NCBI GenBank assembly: GCA_945862365.1
Contig: CAMAXK010000006.1
Location: 1-64,000, forward strand
Direction of reading: 5' to 3'
Length of the DNA stretch: 64,000 bases
From: Chlamydia trachomatis
GTDB lineage: Bacteria > Chlamydiota > Chlamydiia > Chlamydiales > 2-12-FULL-49-11
Position numbers and translations under genes: made by a program. The notes beneath the pieces are model-generated. The model was not told where the DNA came from. It did not search any database and worked only from the letters and a program-made list of their open reading frames with translations. Shown piece after piece: positions 1 to 9,908 of the stretch. Every line of letters begins with the position of its first letter. Position 1 is the stretch's first letter.

Positions 1-1311
1 ATTTCCATTTTGGTAATGGCTGAAAATTTCACGATTGATCTTGGAAAGTTAGGTAAAATTGTATACTATTTTGAGGAGGGAATTTGTGAAAAAGTTGCTC
101 GTTTATCTCCTACAAATGAAGTGAAGTATGAACATCTTTATCATTATGATGAGGATAAAAAACTTATCTCTGAAAGTTTAATCTATGGATTAGGAAAGAT
201 TGAATATTTAAGTGGTTTAGAAGAGGGTTACCTCATTACCAAGACACCTTTTGGAGAGGAGAAGTGGACAGATAAAGATCGATCTACCTTTATAGAATCT
301 ACTCTTCATAAGGCGTATGATGAATGCGGGCGGCTTATCCAGAAAGGGACAAGCCAGTATTTTTACGAAGGCGATAAGCTAAGAAGGATCTTATCTGATC
401 AGAAGGATGTAATATATGGATATGATAGAGATCATAAAAAAGTCTATAAAAAATTAATTACTGAAGGTGTTGAAGAAGTAGAATATTATCTCTATTTAGG
501 AAATAAGGAGATTGGAAGTATTTCAGCAGACGGCACTGTAAAATGGTTGCGTATTCCTGGATTGCAAAGGGGTACTGATTTAGTTAGAGCTATTGCGATA
601 GAAACAGCCGATGCAATTTATGCACCCATTTACGATCATCGATGGAATATTGTAAAATTAGTCAATGTGTAAGATGGAACAGTTACATTGACAAGGCCTG
701 ATCCTTTTGGAGAAAATTTAAGTAAGATTGAAGGATGTCCGTGGACATTTTGTAGCAAAAGGTACGATCCAGATACAAATCTTGTAGATTTTGGCTACCG
801 ATACTATGATACCGATCTAAAAGAATGGACAAGCCTGGATCCATTGATGCAGGATACAAATCCATATCGTTATTGTTTTAATAATCCGATGCAATTTATG
901 GATCCCGATGGCAGATATGGATTTATCATTCCGGTTCTTTCTTGGGCCGGTGGGGCTATTACTTTCCCTTTATGGGGACCGGAATTTCTAGCGTTTTTAG
1001 CCGGTGCCAGTGTTGCTTATATCGGTTGTGAAATCTGTGACTATTGCAATAAGATGAATCAAAACCATCAGGAAGAAAAAGTCCCACCTTATACCTGGGA
1101 TGAATTAGGAGATGATCCGAGTAAATGTCCAGGTGAAGGTTTTGAATGGAGGGGAAAAGGTAAGCCAGAAGATGGAAAAGGAAATTGGATTAATCCAGAT
1201 ACAAAGGAAAAACTTCATCCTGATTTTAATCATCCCTTTCCAAAAGGACCTCATTGGGGTTATACTGATCCTAATGGGAATAAGTTTGATATATTTCCCA
1301 ATTATAAGTAG
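1..1311 (+). pseudogene. Short secreted RHS-core protein with C-terminal polymorphic toxin type 37 (Ntox37)-like domain; gene split by an in-frame TAA at 670-672 and missing its 5' end (outside the window)
   Basis: ORFs 10..672 and 688..1311 are in the same frame, separated only by TAA (GTC AAT GTG TAA GAT GGA ACA GTT). RHS core motif (RYDPDTNLVDFGYRYYDTDLKEWTSLDPL...DPDGRYG) lies in the second half. C-terminus is WRGKGKPEDGKGNWINPDTKEKLHPDFNHPFPKGPHWGYTDPNGN. The paralog at 28011 shows that a signal peptide precedes MAENFTIDLGK. Confidence 0.75.
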
Positions 1312-1321
1312 GGGTAAATTA

Positions 1322-1975
1322 ATGGATAACGTATTACTTACATCTTTACCGCATGAAACAACACGTGATTTTTTTATCACTGTACTTAAATCTGGAAACT
1401 CTTTAGCTAGAGAATTGTTACATAAGTTAGATTTTGAGGGAGGGCATTTTTTTTCTATAATTTCAAATTCTGCTGATGTATCTAAAATCAGATATTTAGA
1501 AAGTGGTGGGATCCTTCCTGAGGAACCTTTAGAAGAAATAGAAATAGCAGGAAAAAAATACCTTAAGCAAAAAAAGGCAACTTCTGCGTTAGAGCTGTCG
1601 AAATTCTTAAGACTCTCTTTGAATAATGACGCTAAACAATTATGCATATTTGAAGAGATTGTATTTGAAAAAGGTGATAAGTGTATTTCTCAATTAGGAT
1701 CCTATATTAAATACTATGAAAAGGAGATTTACTATTTTTTATCTTATGAAAATTGTACGGAATCAAATCTTTACTCGTTGATTAAACAAGCAGATGGACA
1801 GTGGTATTATATGAATATCATTACTACTTCTGAATCATTATTCAAAAATGATCAATTAAGCATCGAGGATATATCCAGCCTTGCCTCAAATACAACTCAT
1901 TTGATTTTAGGAGCTTATGATATGGAGGGGTATGTATGTCTTCAAACATCCAAACCATTCAAAATGGAAGTATAA
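1322..1975 (+). CDS. Putative immunity protein A for the RHS/Ntox37-like toxin (distant paralog of 1982..2563 and 28407..28991)
   Basis: ATG at 1322, 10 nt after the toxin stop. C-terminal ...SIEDISSLASNTTHLILGAYDMEGYV resembles SISREELEGIAKNAEMILLLAYDAEGYI of the next gene. The longer ORF start at 1112 overlaps the toxin and is unlikely. Confidence 0.6.
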   Translation: MDNVLLTSLPHETTRDFFITVLKSGNSLARELLHKLDFEGGHFFSIISNSADVSKIRYLESGGILPEEPLEEIEIAGKKYLKQKKATSALELSKFLRLSLNNDAKQLCIFEEIVFEKGDKCISQLGSYIKYYEKEIYYFLSYENCTESNLYSLIKQADGQWYYMNIITTSESLFKNDQLSIEDISSLASNTTHLILGAYDMEGYVCLQTSKPFKMEV

Positions 1976-1981
1976 TTAATT

Positions 1982-2563
1982 ATGGGACAATTAGTTAGAT
2001 ATTCATTGGATCTGGAATATATGCTTGAGTATATTCATTGGAATCTTGAAAAAGGAAATACTTTATCAAAAGCGGTGTTAAAGCATGTGATGTTTGGTAA
2101 AGGTGAATTTTTTACTTATCTTAAGAATGGTTTAACAGAAAGTGTTGTTAATCAACCGAGAAATATACATGTAGGGAGTAAAGTAAAAGAAAAAATTGTA
2201 GATGTTCTTTTTGAGGAGCTAACAGGTTGTAAAGATTATATTTGCATATTTGATGATCACGAAGAGGATTATAAAGAAGAAGGTAATTGGGATCTTTATA
2301 ATAAGGTTGGCGTGCACTGTAATGAAGAGATGTATTACATGATTGAATCAAATGAGAGTAACAAAGATATCATTATGGATTGTTTAAAAGCATCAGATAT
2401 TATTTGGCATTCTTTGTGTGTAGTAAGTAAATATTCTTACAAAAAAAATGAGAGTGGAAGTATTTCAAGGGAAGAATTGGAAGGTATAGCAAAAAATGCG
2501 GAGATGATATTACTTTTAGCTTATGATGCTGAAGGGTATATTATTTGGCAGAAAGGAGTTTAG
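1982..2563 (+). CDS. Putative immunity protein B, close paralog of 28407..28991
   Basis: 193 aa. Shares IWHSLCV.SKY.Y.KNE...IS..ELE.IA..A...L.LAYDAEGYIIW with the ORF at 28407. Directly downstream of the toxin and immunity A. Confidence 0.65.
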   Translation: MGQLVRYSLDLEYMLEYIHWNLEKGNTLSKAVLKHVMFGKGEFFTYLKNGLTESVVNQPRNIHVGSKVKEKIVDVLFEELTGCKDYICIFDDHEEDYKEEGNWDLYNKVGVHCNEEMYYMIESNESNKDIIMDCLKASDIIWHSLCVVSKYSYKKNESGSISREELEGIAKNAEMILLLAYDAEGYIIWQKGV

Positions 2564-4014
2564 GCGTTGTAGGCGGCAGATGAGGCCGATCCACCATGGC
2601 CTGTCCAATTGGTGTGGAAAAATTCGCTTTCTGGTTTATCCACTCGTTGGTACGTATGGGCACCGAAATAATCACGTATGGCCATTAAAATGTTTGCAGG
2701 AAGCGTCTCTGAGGTGATTCCATCGAAGAAGGAGAGGGAAGAGGAAAAACATGGGCAGGGGATATGATGAGTTACTGCAAGAGATACCGTTTCTCGCCAA
2801 TCTTCATTACATTTAAGGATCGCTTTTTTGAAAAATTCATCGTGAAGAAGGGTTTCTAATTCAGGATTTTGTTCAAAGGCATGTTCGATATTATTTAAGA
2901 ATTTACTTCTGATAATACAACCATTCATCCACATACGCGCAATAGCTGCAAATTGTAAGTTCCATTTATATTTGGTAGAGGCTGCTTTCATCAGCATATA
3001 TCCTTGTGTATAGGAAATAATTTTTGATGCATAAAGACCACGCTCTACATTATCAATAATTAGGTCCTTATCTCGACTGCACAATCTTGTATGACGTTTA
3101 TAGATTTTTGACAGTTCACTTCTTACTGGTTTAAAGGTCGATAGATAGCGGGCATAGACCGATTCTGTGATCATAGATAGTGGAACACCCTCTTCTAAAG
3201 AGCTTTCTGCTGTCCATTTTCCAGTTCCTTTTTGCATAGCCACATCAAGCACTTTACTTACTAAAGGGTGACCATCGGTATCTTCATAGCCGAGTACAGC
3301 AGCAGCAACCTCGATCAAAAAACTATTTAAATCGCCTTTGTTCCACTCTAGGAAAATTTTTGATAAGGCTATTTCATTTAAACCTAGGGTGTGCATTAAG
3401 ATATCGGCAGCCTCACATATAAGCTGAATATCACCATATTCAATACCATTGTGCACCATCTTTACGTAATGACCGGCCCCACCTTTGCCTACATAATCAC
3501 AGCACGGGTCACCCTTGGGTGTCTTAGCAGAAATAGTTTGCAACATCTCTTTTACATGATTCCAGGCCTCTTTGCTACCACCTGGCATCATAGATGGACC
3601 ATGACGAGCTCCATCTTCTCCCCCAGAGATTCCGCAGCCAAGAAAATATAAACCTTTGGCTTCTAGCGATTTAATACGTCTTTCAGTGTCTTCATAGAAG
3701 CTATTTCCACCATCGATGATAATATCACCTTTATCAAGGTGAGGGGTAAGGATATTAATGAATTCATCCACAGGAGCCCCTGCTTTTACCATTAATAGGA
3801 TGCGTCGAGGACTTGCAAGGGAGGCGCAAAACTCTTCAATGGATTTACACCCCTTGATTTTGGTCCCTTTTGCCTCACCCTTCATGAACTCATCGACTTT
3901 GGAAGTTGTTCTATTATAGCAAGATACTCTAAAATTATGGTCGTTGAAATTTAAAATGAGATTTTGGCCCATCACGGCTAATCCAATCACCCCTATATCA
4001 GACTTATCGTTCAT
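2560..4014 (-). CDS. gnd: 6-phosphogluconate dehydrogenase
   Basis: MNDKSDIGVIGLAVMGQNLILNFNDHNF..YNRT; full-length 484 aa; next to lepA as in Chlamydia. Confidence 0.97.
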   Translation of the reverse strand: MNDKSDIGVIGLAVMGQNLILNFNDHNFRVSCYNRTTSKVDEFMKGEAKGTKIKGCKSIEEFCASLASPRRILLMVKAGAPVDEFINILTPHLDKGDIIIDGGNSFYEDTERRIKSLEAKGLYFLGCGISGGEDGARHGPSMMPGGSKEAWNHVKEMLQTISAKTPKGDPCCDYVGKGGAGHYVKMVHNGIEYGDIQLICEAADILMHTLGLNEIALSKIFLEWNKGDLNSFLIEVAAAVLGYEDTDGHPLVSKVLDVAMQKGTGKWTAESSLEEGVPLSMITESVYARYLSTFKPVRSELSKIYKRHTRLCSRDKDLIIDNVERGLYASKIISYTQGYMLMKAASTKYKWNLQFAAIARMWMNGCIIRSKFLNNIEHAFEQNPELETLLHDEFFKKAILKCNEDWRETVSLAVTHHIPCPCFSSSLSFFDGITSETLPANILMAIRDYFGAHTYQRVDKPESEFFHTNWTGHGGSASSAAYNA

Positions 4015-4084
4015 CTATTTTCTCCCATAACTCAGGTTATTATCCTTATGATAAGCTTTTTAGCTTATTTAATTTCAACAAGTT

Positions 4085-5893
4085 TTAATTGTCTTCAGTC
4101 TTAAGGATTTGGATGAAGGCAGATTGAGGGATATTCACTTTTCCGAACTTTTTCATTTTCGCTTTACCCTTTTTCTGCTTTTCAAGCAGCTTTCTTTTCC
4201 TTGTAATATCTCCGCCGTAGCATTTAGCTGTAACGTTTTTAGACATAGCAGAAATGGTTTCTCTGGCGATAATTTTTCCGCCGATGGCTGCTTGAATAGG
4301 TACTTTAAATTGCTGCTTAGGCAAGATCTCTTTGAGCCGTTTACAAAGCTCTCTGCCTTTTGCCTCTGCCTTTGAGGCATGAACAAGGGTTGAAAAGGCA
4401 TCGACGGGCTCATCATTGATACGAATTTCAAGCTTAATGATTTTACTTTTTTCATAGCTGGAATGCTTGTAATCAAAAGAGGCATATCCTTGCGTGATCG
4501 ATTTTAGTCTGTCATTAAAATCGATGATCACTTCGTTTAATGGAACTCTGATGTGAAGAAAGACACGCCCTCCTTCAATAGTTTCCATATTAACGAGCTC
4601 ACCTCGTTTTTCGTTTACAAGGTTCATCACCCCGCCCATATAATGAGCAGGAACTAAAATATTACAAATAACCCATGGCTCACTTGTAGATTCAATAACG
4701 GTTGGATCTGGAAAAAATGAAGGATTATCTACTTCAATCACATCTCCATTAGTTTTTGTGATATGGTACTGAACACTTGGTGCTGTGGTAATCACATCTA
4801 TATCAAACTCTCGATTAATTCTTTCAAAAACAATTTCAAGATGAAGAAGACCTAAAAATCCGCATCTAAAACCCATTCCTAAAACTTGAGAATTTTCTTG
4901 CTCTACAAAAAGCGCTGAATCGTTTAATCGTAATTTTGCTAAGGCATCAGAAAGTCCGTCATAATCACATGATTCAACAGGGTAGACACCTGCATATACT
5001 ACAGGATGTATCTCTTTAAAACCAGGTAATGCCTCAGTAACAAATTCCTTCTGTAAAGTAAGTGTGTCTCCAACTTTTACATCAGATGGCTTTTTGATAT
5101 TGGCAAGAATGTAGCCTACTTCGCCAGCATTAAGAATTTTTGTAGGAAATTCTTTAGGATTAAAAATACCTACTTCTAAAATCTCAAAAGTCTTTTCAGT
5201 AGCAAGAAATTTTATGACATCGCCTTTTTTCAAAGATCCAGACATCACACGAACGTAGGTGTAAATACCTCGGTAAACATCGTAATGAGAATCAAAAACT
5301 AGCGCTTTTGTTTTAGTTTCAGTTGTTTGTTTAGGTGGGGGTAACGAGTAAACAATTTCTTCTAAAATATCAGCTATACCCAAACCTGTTTTTGCCGATG
5401 CTAAAATGGCATTACTTGCGTCAATACCAAGCATATCTTTAATTTGTGCTTTTACGGCCTCAGGATCGGCAGCAGGAAGATCAACTTTATTTAATACTGT
5501 TAAAATCTCTAGACCGCGCTCTTTGGCTAAATTCATATTTGCCACCGTCTGAGCTTGTACCCCTTGTGCTGCATCTACAATTAAAATTGCACCTTCACAA
5601 GCAGCAAGAGATCTTGATACCTCGTAGGAAAAATCCACATGACCAGGTGTATCAATAAAGTTCATTTGATAAGTGTTACCGTCAGAGCATTTGTAGGTCA
5701 TTGTGACGGGATGAGCTTTGATGGTGATACCACGTTCTTGTTCAAGATCCATATCGTCGAGAAATTGAGCTTTTAAATCACGTTTGTCAATGGTACCTGT
5801 AATTTCAAGCAAACGATCTGAAATGGTAGATTTACCATGATCAATATGCGCTATAATGGAAAAGTTTCTAATCTTGCTTTGGTCTATAGTCAT
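4085..5893 (-). CDS. lepA: Elongation factor 4 (LepA)
   Basis: [26 protein letters not shown] GTPase motifs, 602 aa. Confidence 0.98.
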   Translation of the reverse strand: MTIDQSKIRNFSIIAHIDHGKSTISDRLLEITGTIDKRDLKAQFLDDMDLEQERGITIKAHPVTMTYKCSDGNTYQMNFIDTPGHVDFSYEVSRSLAACEGAILIVDAAQGVQAQTVANMNLAKERGLEILTVLNKVDLPAADPEAVKAQIKDMLGIDASNAILASAKTGLGIADILEEIVYSLPPPKQTTETKTKALVFDSHYDVYRGIYTYVRVMSGSLKKGDVIKFLATEKTFEILEVGIFNPKEFPTKILNAGEVGYILANIKKPSDVKVGDTLTLQKEFVTEALPGFKEIHPVVYAGVYPVESCDYDGLSDALAKLRLNDSALFVEQENSQVLGMGFRCGFLGLLHLEIVFERINREFDIDVITTAPSVQYHITKTNGDVIEVDNPSFFPDPTVIESTSEPWVICNILVPAHYMGGVMNLVNEKRGELVNMETIEGGRVFLHIRVPLNEVIIDFNDRLKSITQGYASFDYKHSSYEKSKIIKLEIRINDEPVDAFSTLVHASKAEAKGRELCKRLKEILPKQQFKVPIQAAIGGKIIARETISAMSKNVTAKCYGGDITRKRKLLEKQKKGKAKMKKFGKVNIPQSAFIQILKTEDN

Positions 5894-5986
5894 GGAAAGA
5901 AGTATAGTGAATCAGGTTTTAAATTTCCACCTCAAATTTTTTTCAAACGTTCATCGGGAAATAGAAAATAATCCAACAAAGGCGCC

Positions 5987-6166
5987 ATTACTAGATGTGG
6001 TTGTATGTGTACTTTTTGAACCACTCGCAAGCAAAGCTTGCTAGAGATCACAGAGAACACAGAGAAATGCATTAAATTTATACTGATTTTTGAATAATTC
6101 AAAGGATTTTCTCTGTGATCTCTGTGATCTCTAGTGAGCAAAGCGAGCGGGTGGTTAAAATACTGC
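5987..6166. repeat. MITE-like imperfect palindromic repeat, copy A
   Basis: ~180 nt. Left arm CCACTCGCAAGCAAAGCTTGCTAGAGATCACAGAGAACACAGAGAAA is imperfectly inverted in the right arm TTTTCTCTGTGATCTCTGTGATCTCTAGTGAGCAAAGCGAGCGGGTGG. Near-identical to 6245-6424. Confidence 0.8.
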
Positions 6167-6244
6167 TTTACAAGTGACATGTTTTGCTAAAGATTATTTA
6201 GCTGTAACAGGCTCTTGATTTTTTGCATTTGCTATATCACGATC
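6167..6244 (-). pseudogene. Partial, internally deleted duplicate of the 3' end of the ATP/ADP translocase gene
   Basis: tttacaagtgacatgttttgctaaagattatttagctgtaacaggctcttgattttttg is repeated at ~6523-6582, followed by an internal deletion rejoining at ctatatcacgatcatt (~6637-6652). Confidence 0.85.
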
Positions 6245-6424
6245 ATTACTAGATGTGGTTGCATTTGTACTTTTTGAACCACCCGCAAACCAAGTTTGCT
6301 AGAGATCACAGAGAGCACAGAGAAATGCATTAAATTTTTACAGATTTTAAAATCATTCAAAGGATTTTCTCTGTGATCTCTGTGATCTCTAGTGAGCAAA
6401 GCGAGCGGGTGGTTAAAATACTGC
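6245..6424. repeat. MITE-like imperfect palindromic repeat, copy B
   Basis: Near-identical to 5987-6166 (ttactagatgtggttg...gagcgggtggttaaaatactgc). Confidence 0.8.
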
Positions 6425-6487
6425 AAGAAGGTGATTTGTGTTGAATAAAAGACAAGGTTATAGTCTGATTTGAAATCTTTGAAGGAT

Positions 6488-6525
6488 AAAAAAAAGGCGG
6501 TGGGATAATCCCACCGCCTTCTTTT
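6488..6525 (-). terminator. Intrinsic terminator of the ATP/ADP translocase gene
   Basis: 12-bp perfect stem aaggcggtggga-taa-tcccaccgcctt, with an A-run on its left (U-tract for minus-strand transcription). Confidence 0.85.
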
Positions 6526-6549
6526 ACAAGTGACATGTTTTGCTAAAGA

Positions 6550-8157
6550 TTATTTAGCTGTAACAGGCTCTTGATTTTTTGAGTTTGCGTTTGCTGCAGT
6601 TTCTTTTGCAGTTTCAGCTTCTTCTTTTGCGTTTTCTATATCACGATCATTCATAGCTTTTTTGAAATGTTTATCTAAAGCGAATACAGATAGAATCCAA
6701 AGCCCAACTATGATAAGAAGTATCACAGATAAGTAAGGAGTCATTGCAGCAATACTTCCAAGTGATATAATCATGAATTGTTGTATAAATGCACCACCAG
6801 ATTTACCAAGTCTTGCACCAACTACATCAATTGCAGCTTTTCCTTTTACTTTTGAATCTTGATCAAGAGGGATGTAAGTCATCTCTTTTGTCGGATCAAA
6901 TAAGGAATATTTTGTAGCCTTACTTAAAATATTTTGCATTGTACCAAATAACACTGCAAGAGCTAATGGAGTTGTTCCAAAGCTTGCAATCATACCTGCT
7001 ATATTTTTGTTGAAAATCATGAATGAGAAGAATAAAGCACCAGTAACAAGAATCATTACAGGGGTGCATAGAGCTGAAAATCTCCATCCCATTTTTCTAA
7101 TTGAGTTACCACCGATAAACAACATCATAAAGATAGTTACAATACCTGTATTTGCAGAAAATCCACCCATAAAAGCACTGTATGCATTAGGATCTGGGTA
7201 GGCAAGTTTAAGCTGACTCTTCCAAGTCACTTCAACCATATTAATACACATACCATATCCAATTACAACCATTGCGATTAATCCTAAGTATCTTGAAGTC
7301 ATGATTAACTTAAGACTTTGTCCTAATGTAAGTTTTGGTTTTTCTTTCTTCATTTTTTTCTGAGCGCTTACATCATAAAAACGTGGATCAGTTAATACAT
7401 ATTTATTAACCCACCAGTAAATTGCAAGTACTGCCACACCTGAAAGTGCAACCGCTGCAGTTAACCAGTATAATGAAACCTGCCAAGTATCTGCTATACC
7501 TGTACCGATAGAACGGTCTGGACGAGATGCCCAAGTAATATAGCTACCTGCAAGAATTAATGAGAAGTTTGCGCCAAGGCCAAATAAGCTATAAAATCTT
7601 TTTGACTCAGAAACTTTTGTAATATCGTTTGCAAATCCCCAAAAAAGTAGAGATAAGCACACACTACCCCAAAGCTCAGCCATGATGTAGAATGTTGAAT
7701 AAGTCCAGTTTCTTAAAATACAAATAAGTCCCATAAATCCAGATGGAAGGACACTTTGCAACATGTCGCAAAATGCGTTTGGATGTAAGGCCTCTCTATT
7801 TGGGTAAAGAACTGTTGAAAACAATGTGAAGTATACAATAAATGGTACTACAGATGCATAAAACAAGTTCTTTTTTGAAAGAACGTTAGCCATTTTTGAA
7901 TAAAGAAGCATAAACAAGATAGCTACCGGGAGCACACCATACACCTTTAAGAAAGGAATGGCTTCAGCACCAGACTTAGGAGCTGTCATGATAAGAGTAT
8001 CTTTAGTATCTCTTAAAATTGTGTAGTTAAAAAGTATACAAAAGAAAAGAAAAAGCATTGGTAGCAATTTCTTTAATTCGTAATTATGAATCGGCCATAA
8101 GAAAGATCTGATTTTTCCAAATTCAGCCGTATCATCGGTTTTAGTTTTTGTTGACAT
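6550..8157 (-). CDS. ATP/ADP translocase (NTT/Tlc family nucleotide transporter)
   Basis: MSTKTKTDDTAEFGKIRSFLWPIHNYELKKLLPMLFLFFCILFNYTILRDTKDTLIMTAPKSGAEAIPFLK; 535 aa, multiple TM segments; between lepA and the CT066-like gene as in Chlamydia. Confidence 0.97.
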   Translation of the reverse strand: MSTKTKTDDTAEFGKIRSFLWPIHNYELKKLLPMLFLFFCILFNYTILRDTKDTLIMTAPKSGAEAIPFLKVYGVLPVAILFMLLYSKMANVLSKKNLFYASVVPFIVYFTLFSTVLYPNREALHPNAFCDMLQSVLPSGFMGLICILRNWTYSTFYIMAELWGSVCLSLLFWGFANDITKVSESKRFYSLFGLGANFSLILAGSYITWASRPDRSIGTGIADTWQVSLYWLTAAVALSGVAVLAIYWWVNKYVLTDPRFYDVSAQKKMKKEKPKLTLGQSLKLIMTSRYLGLIAMVVIGYGMCINMVEVTWKSQLKLAYPDPNAYSAFMGGFSANTGIVTIFMMLFIGGNSIRKMGWRFSALCTPVMILVTGALFFSFMIFNKNIAGMIASFGTTPLALAVLFGTMQNILSKATKYSLFDPTKEMTYIPLDQDSKVKGKAAIDVVGARLGKSGGAFIQQFMIISLGSIAAMTPYLSVILLIIVGLWILSVFALDKHFKKAMNDRDIENAKEEAETAKETAANANSKNQEPVTAK

Positions 8158-8232
8158 TTTGTTCCTTATATTGAAATTCGTTTTTTCTAATCACTTTATA
8201 TGATATAGGGGGTCCCATTTTATATTCAAGCA

Positions 8233-8271
8233 TAAAAAAAGCCCCCCTAGGGGAATAGGGAGGCTTTTTTT
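8233..8271 (-). terminator. Intrinsic terminator downstream of the CT066-like gene
   Basis: aaaaaaagccccccta-ggggaa-tagggaggcttttttt hairpin with flanking A/T runs. Confidence 0.75.
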
Positions 8272-8284
8272 ATGATTGTAAAAT

Positions 8285-8812
8285 TTAATCTTTATCCATA
8301 GCCATAAATTGTTTATTAGCATCTTGAATAAATTGATAGCTTTCAGCAGATTCCTTATAGGCAAACCATAATTCATCTTCCACTAGCCCCTGACGGATAG
8401 AGGTCATCAAATTTCTTTTAGCAGTAGCTAAAGAAGTTTTTGGACTAAGAAGTGAAATCATTTCTTTATCCCCTGTTTGCTTGGCGATGTTTAACAGTCT
8501 TTCTAATTGAATTCTTGTAAACGTCATTTGATCTTTTCTTTTCTTAGATCCACGAGCAGCACGTTGTTTTGGAGCTACAGCGTTAGGCTTTTTTGGATTT
8601 ATAATAAATTGTTTAATCAAAGAGCCTAATTCAAAAGGTTGCTTTAATTTCATTTTTCTTAGCGTAAAGTGGTGCATGTAACCACCTACAGACATAGGTA
8701 GAAATCTACATAAATCGTTTTCTTTATCCCCACCAATTTTTTCAATAGCAGTTGTTATTACATCTTCAATATCTTCTAGAGATTTACCTTGTTTGTTTTC
8801 TTTTTCGTTCAT
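8285..8812 (-). CDS. Conserved chlamydial hypothetical protein, positional CT066 equivalent
   Basis: 175-aa ORF between the translocase gene and ytgA, same slot as CT066. Basic segment RAARGSKKRKDQ. Confidence 0.65.
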   Translation of the reverse strand: MNEKENKQGKSLEDIEDVITTAIEKIGGDKENDLCRFLPMSVGGYMHHFTLRKMKLKQPFELGSLIKQFIINPKKPNAVAPKQRAARGSKKRKDQMTFTRIQLERLLNIAKQTGDKEMISLLSPKTSLATAKRNLMTSIRQGLVEDELWFAYKESAESYQFIQDANKQFMAMDKD

Positions 8813-8924
8813 TTTTATATCACCTAATTTAAATTATTGTACAATGATAAAAAGAATCTACTATTGCTTAAATAATAACAAGTTTTTTTCTTCATCTATT
8901 CTTCTTACATAAAATCTAAACTTT

Positions 8925-9908
8925 ATGGCATACTTAAGGAGGGCTTTCAGGATGAGGTTTACCGCCATGAATAAAAATCTATTTTACATTACTTTTTTTT
9001 TACTAACGCTAATCATTTTTTCGCATTTTATGCCCAATAAGGAGCAAAAAGGCGTACTTAAAAGAGAGATTTTATCTACAACAGTGATGATTGATAGCCT
9101 GGTTAAGGAGATTGTAAAAAATGAGTTTACTTGTGAATTATTAATGGAAGGTGAAATTGACCCCCATTCCTATCAAATGAAAAAAGGGGATAAGGAGAAG
9201 ATTCAAAGAGCCGCCCTTATTTTTGGCAACGGTCTTTCTTTAGAGCATAATCCAAGTCTTTTATATCAATTGCAGCAGCAAAAAACAATATTTGTTGGAG
9301 ATGAAATTCTCAAAAGTCATCCTGAATTAATTATTTCAAAAGAAAAAGAGGTAGATCCACATATTTGGATGGATTTAAATCTTATGAGTTACGTGGTGGA
9401 TGAAATTACACTTTCTATTTGTCAGATAGATCCTGAAAATCAAGCAAAATATATTCAAAATAGTCAGAATTTAAAAGTAAAAATGAGAGCGTTGGATCAA
9501 AAAATTATGCAATTAATAGGAAGTATTCCAGATGAAAATCGATACCTGGTATCTTCTCACGATGCGTTTAATTATTTTGTACGAAGATATTTTAAAGCAG
9601 ATAAAGAAGAGCGATTATTTTCTATGCAGGGTTTATCCCCGGAGGCTGAAATTTCATTGAAAAGAATAGGACTGGTTACCTCATTTATTAAAAAACATAA
9701 TATTTCTGCGATTTTTTATGAGTCAAATCTTCCCAAAGATGCGTTAAATAAGGTGATAGAAATTTGCAAAGGATTTAATGTGCAAGTAGTGATTTGTAAA
9801 GAACCTCTTTACGGTGATACCTTAGGCGGAATGACTTATTTAGAGATGATGGAACACAATGCAGAGGTGATTGCAAAAAATTTGAATAAGGAGAAAAATA
9901 ATGGATGA
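8925..9908 (+). CDS. ytgA: Metal ABC transporter substrate-binding protein (ZnuA/TroA family)
   Basis: EIDPHSYQMKKGDKEKIQRAALIFGNGLSLE, DPHIWMDLNLM, VSSHDAFNYF; first gene of ytgABCD. Confidence 0.9.
   Translation: MAYLRRAFRMRFTAMNKNLFYITFFLLTLIIFSHFMPNKEQKGVLKREILSTTVMIDSLVKEIVKNEFTCELLMEGEIDPHSYQMKKGDKEKIQRAALIFGNGLSLEHNPSLLYQLQQQKTIFVGDEILKSHPELIISKEKEVDPHIWMDLNLMSYVVDEITLSICQIDPENQAKYIQNSQNLKVKMRALDQKIMQLIGSIPDENRYLVSSHDAFNYFVRRYFKADKEERLFSMQGLSPEAEISLKRIGLVTSFIKKHNISAIFYESNLPKDALNKVIEICKGFNVQVVICKEPLYGDTLGGMTYLEMMEHNAEVIAKNLNKEKNNG

Noticed and set aside
1105-1647. Minus-strand 180-aa ORF opposite the toxin/immunity genes
   Set aside because: Antisense shadow of well-supported plus-strand coding sequence; no recognisable motifs.
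4109-4485. Alternative-frame ORFs inside lepA
   Set aside because: Overlap a highly conserved essential gene; no independent support.
5932-6426. Short minus-strand ORFs 5932..6180 and 6232..6426 sharing sequence (HPLALLTRDHRDHREN)
   Set aside because: Translations of the MITE-like palindromic repeats, not real genes.
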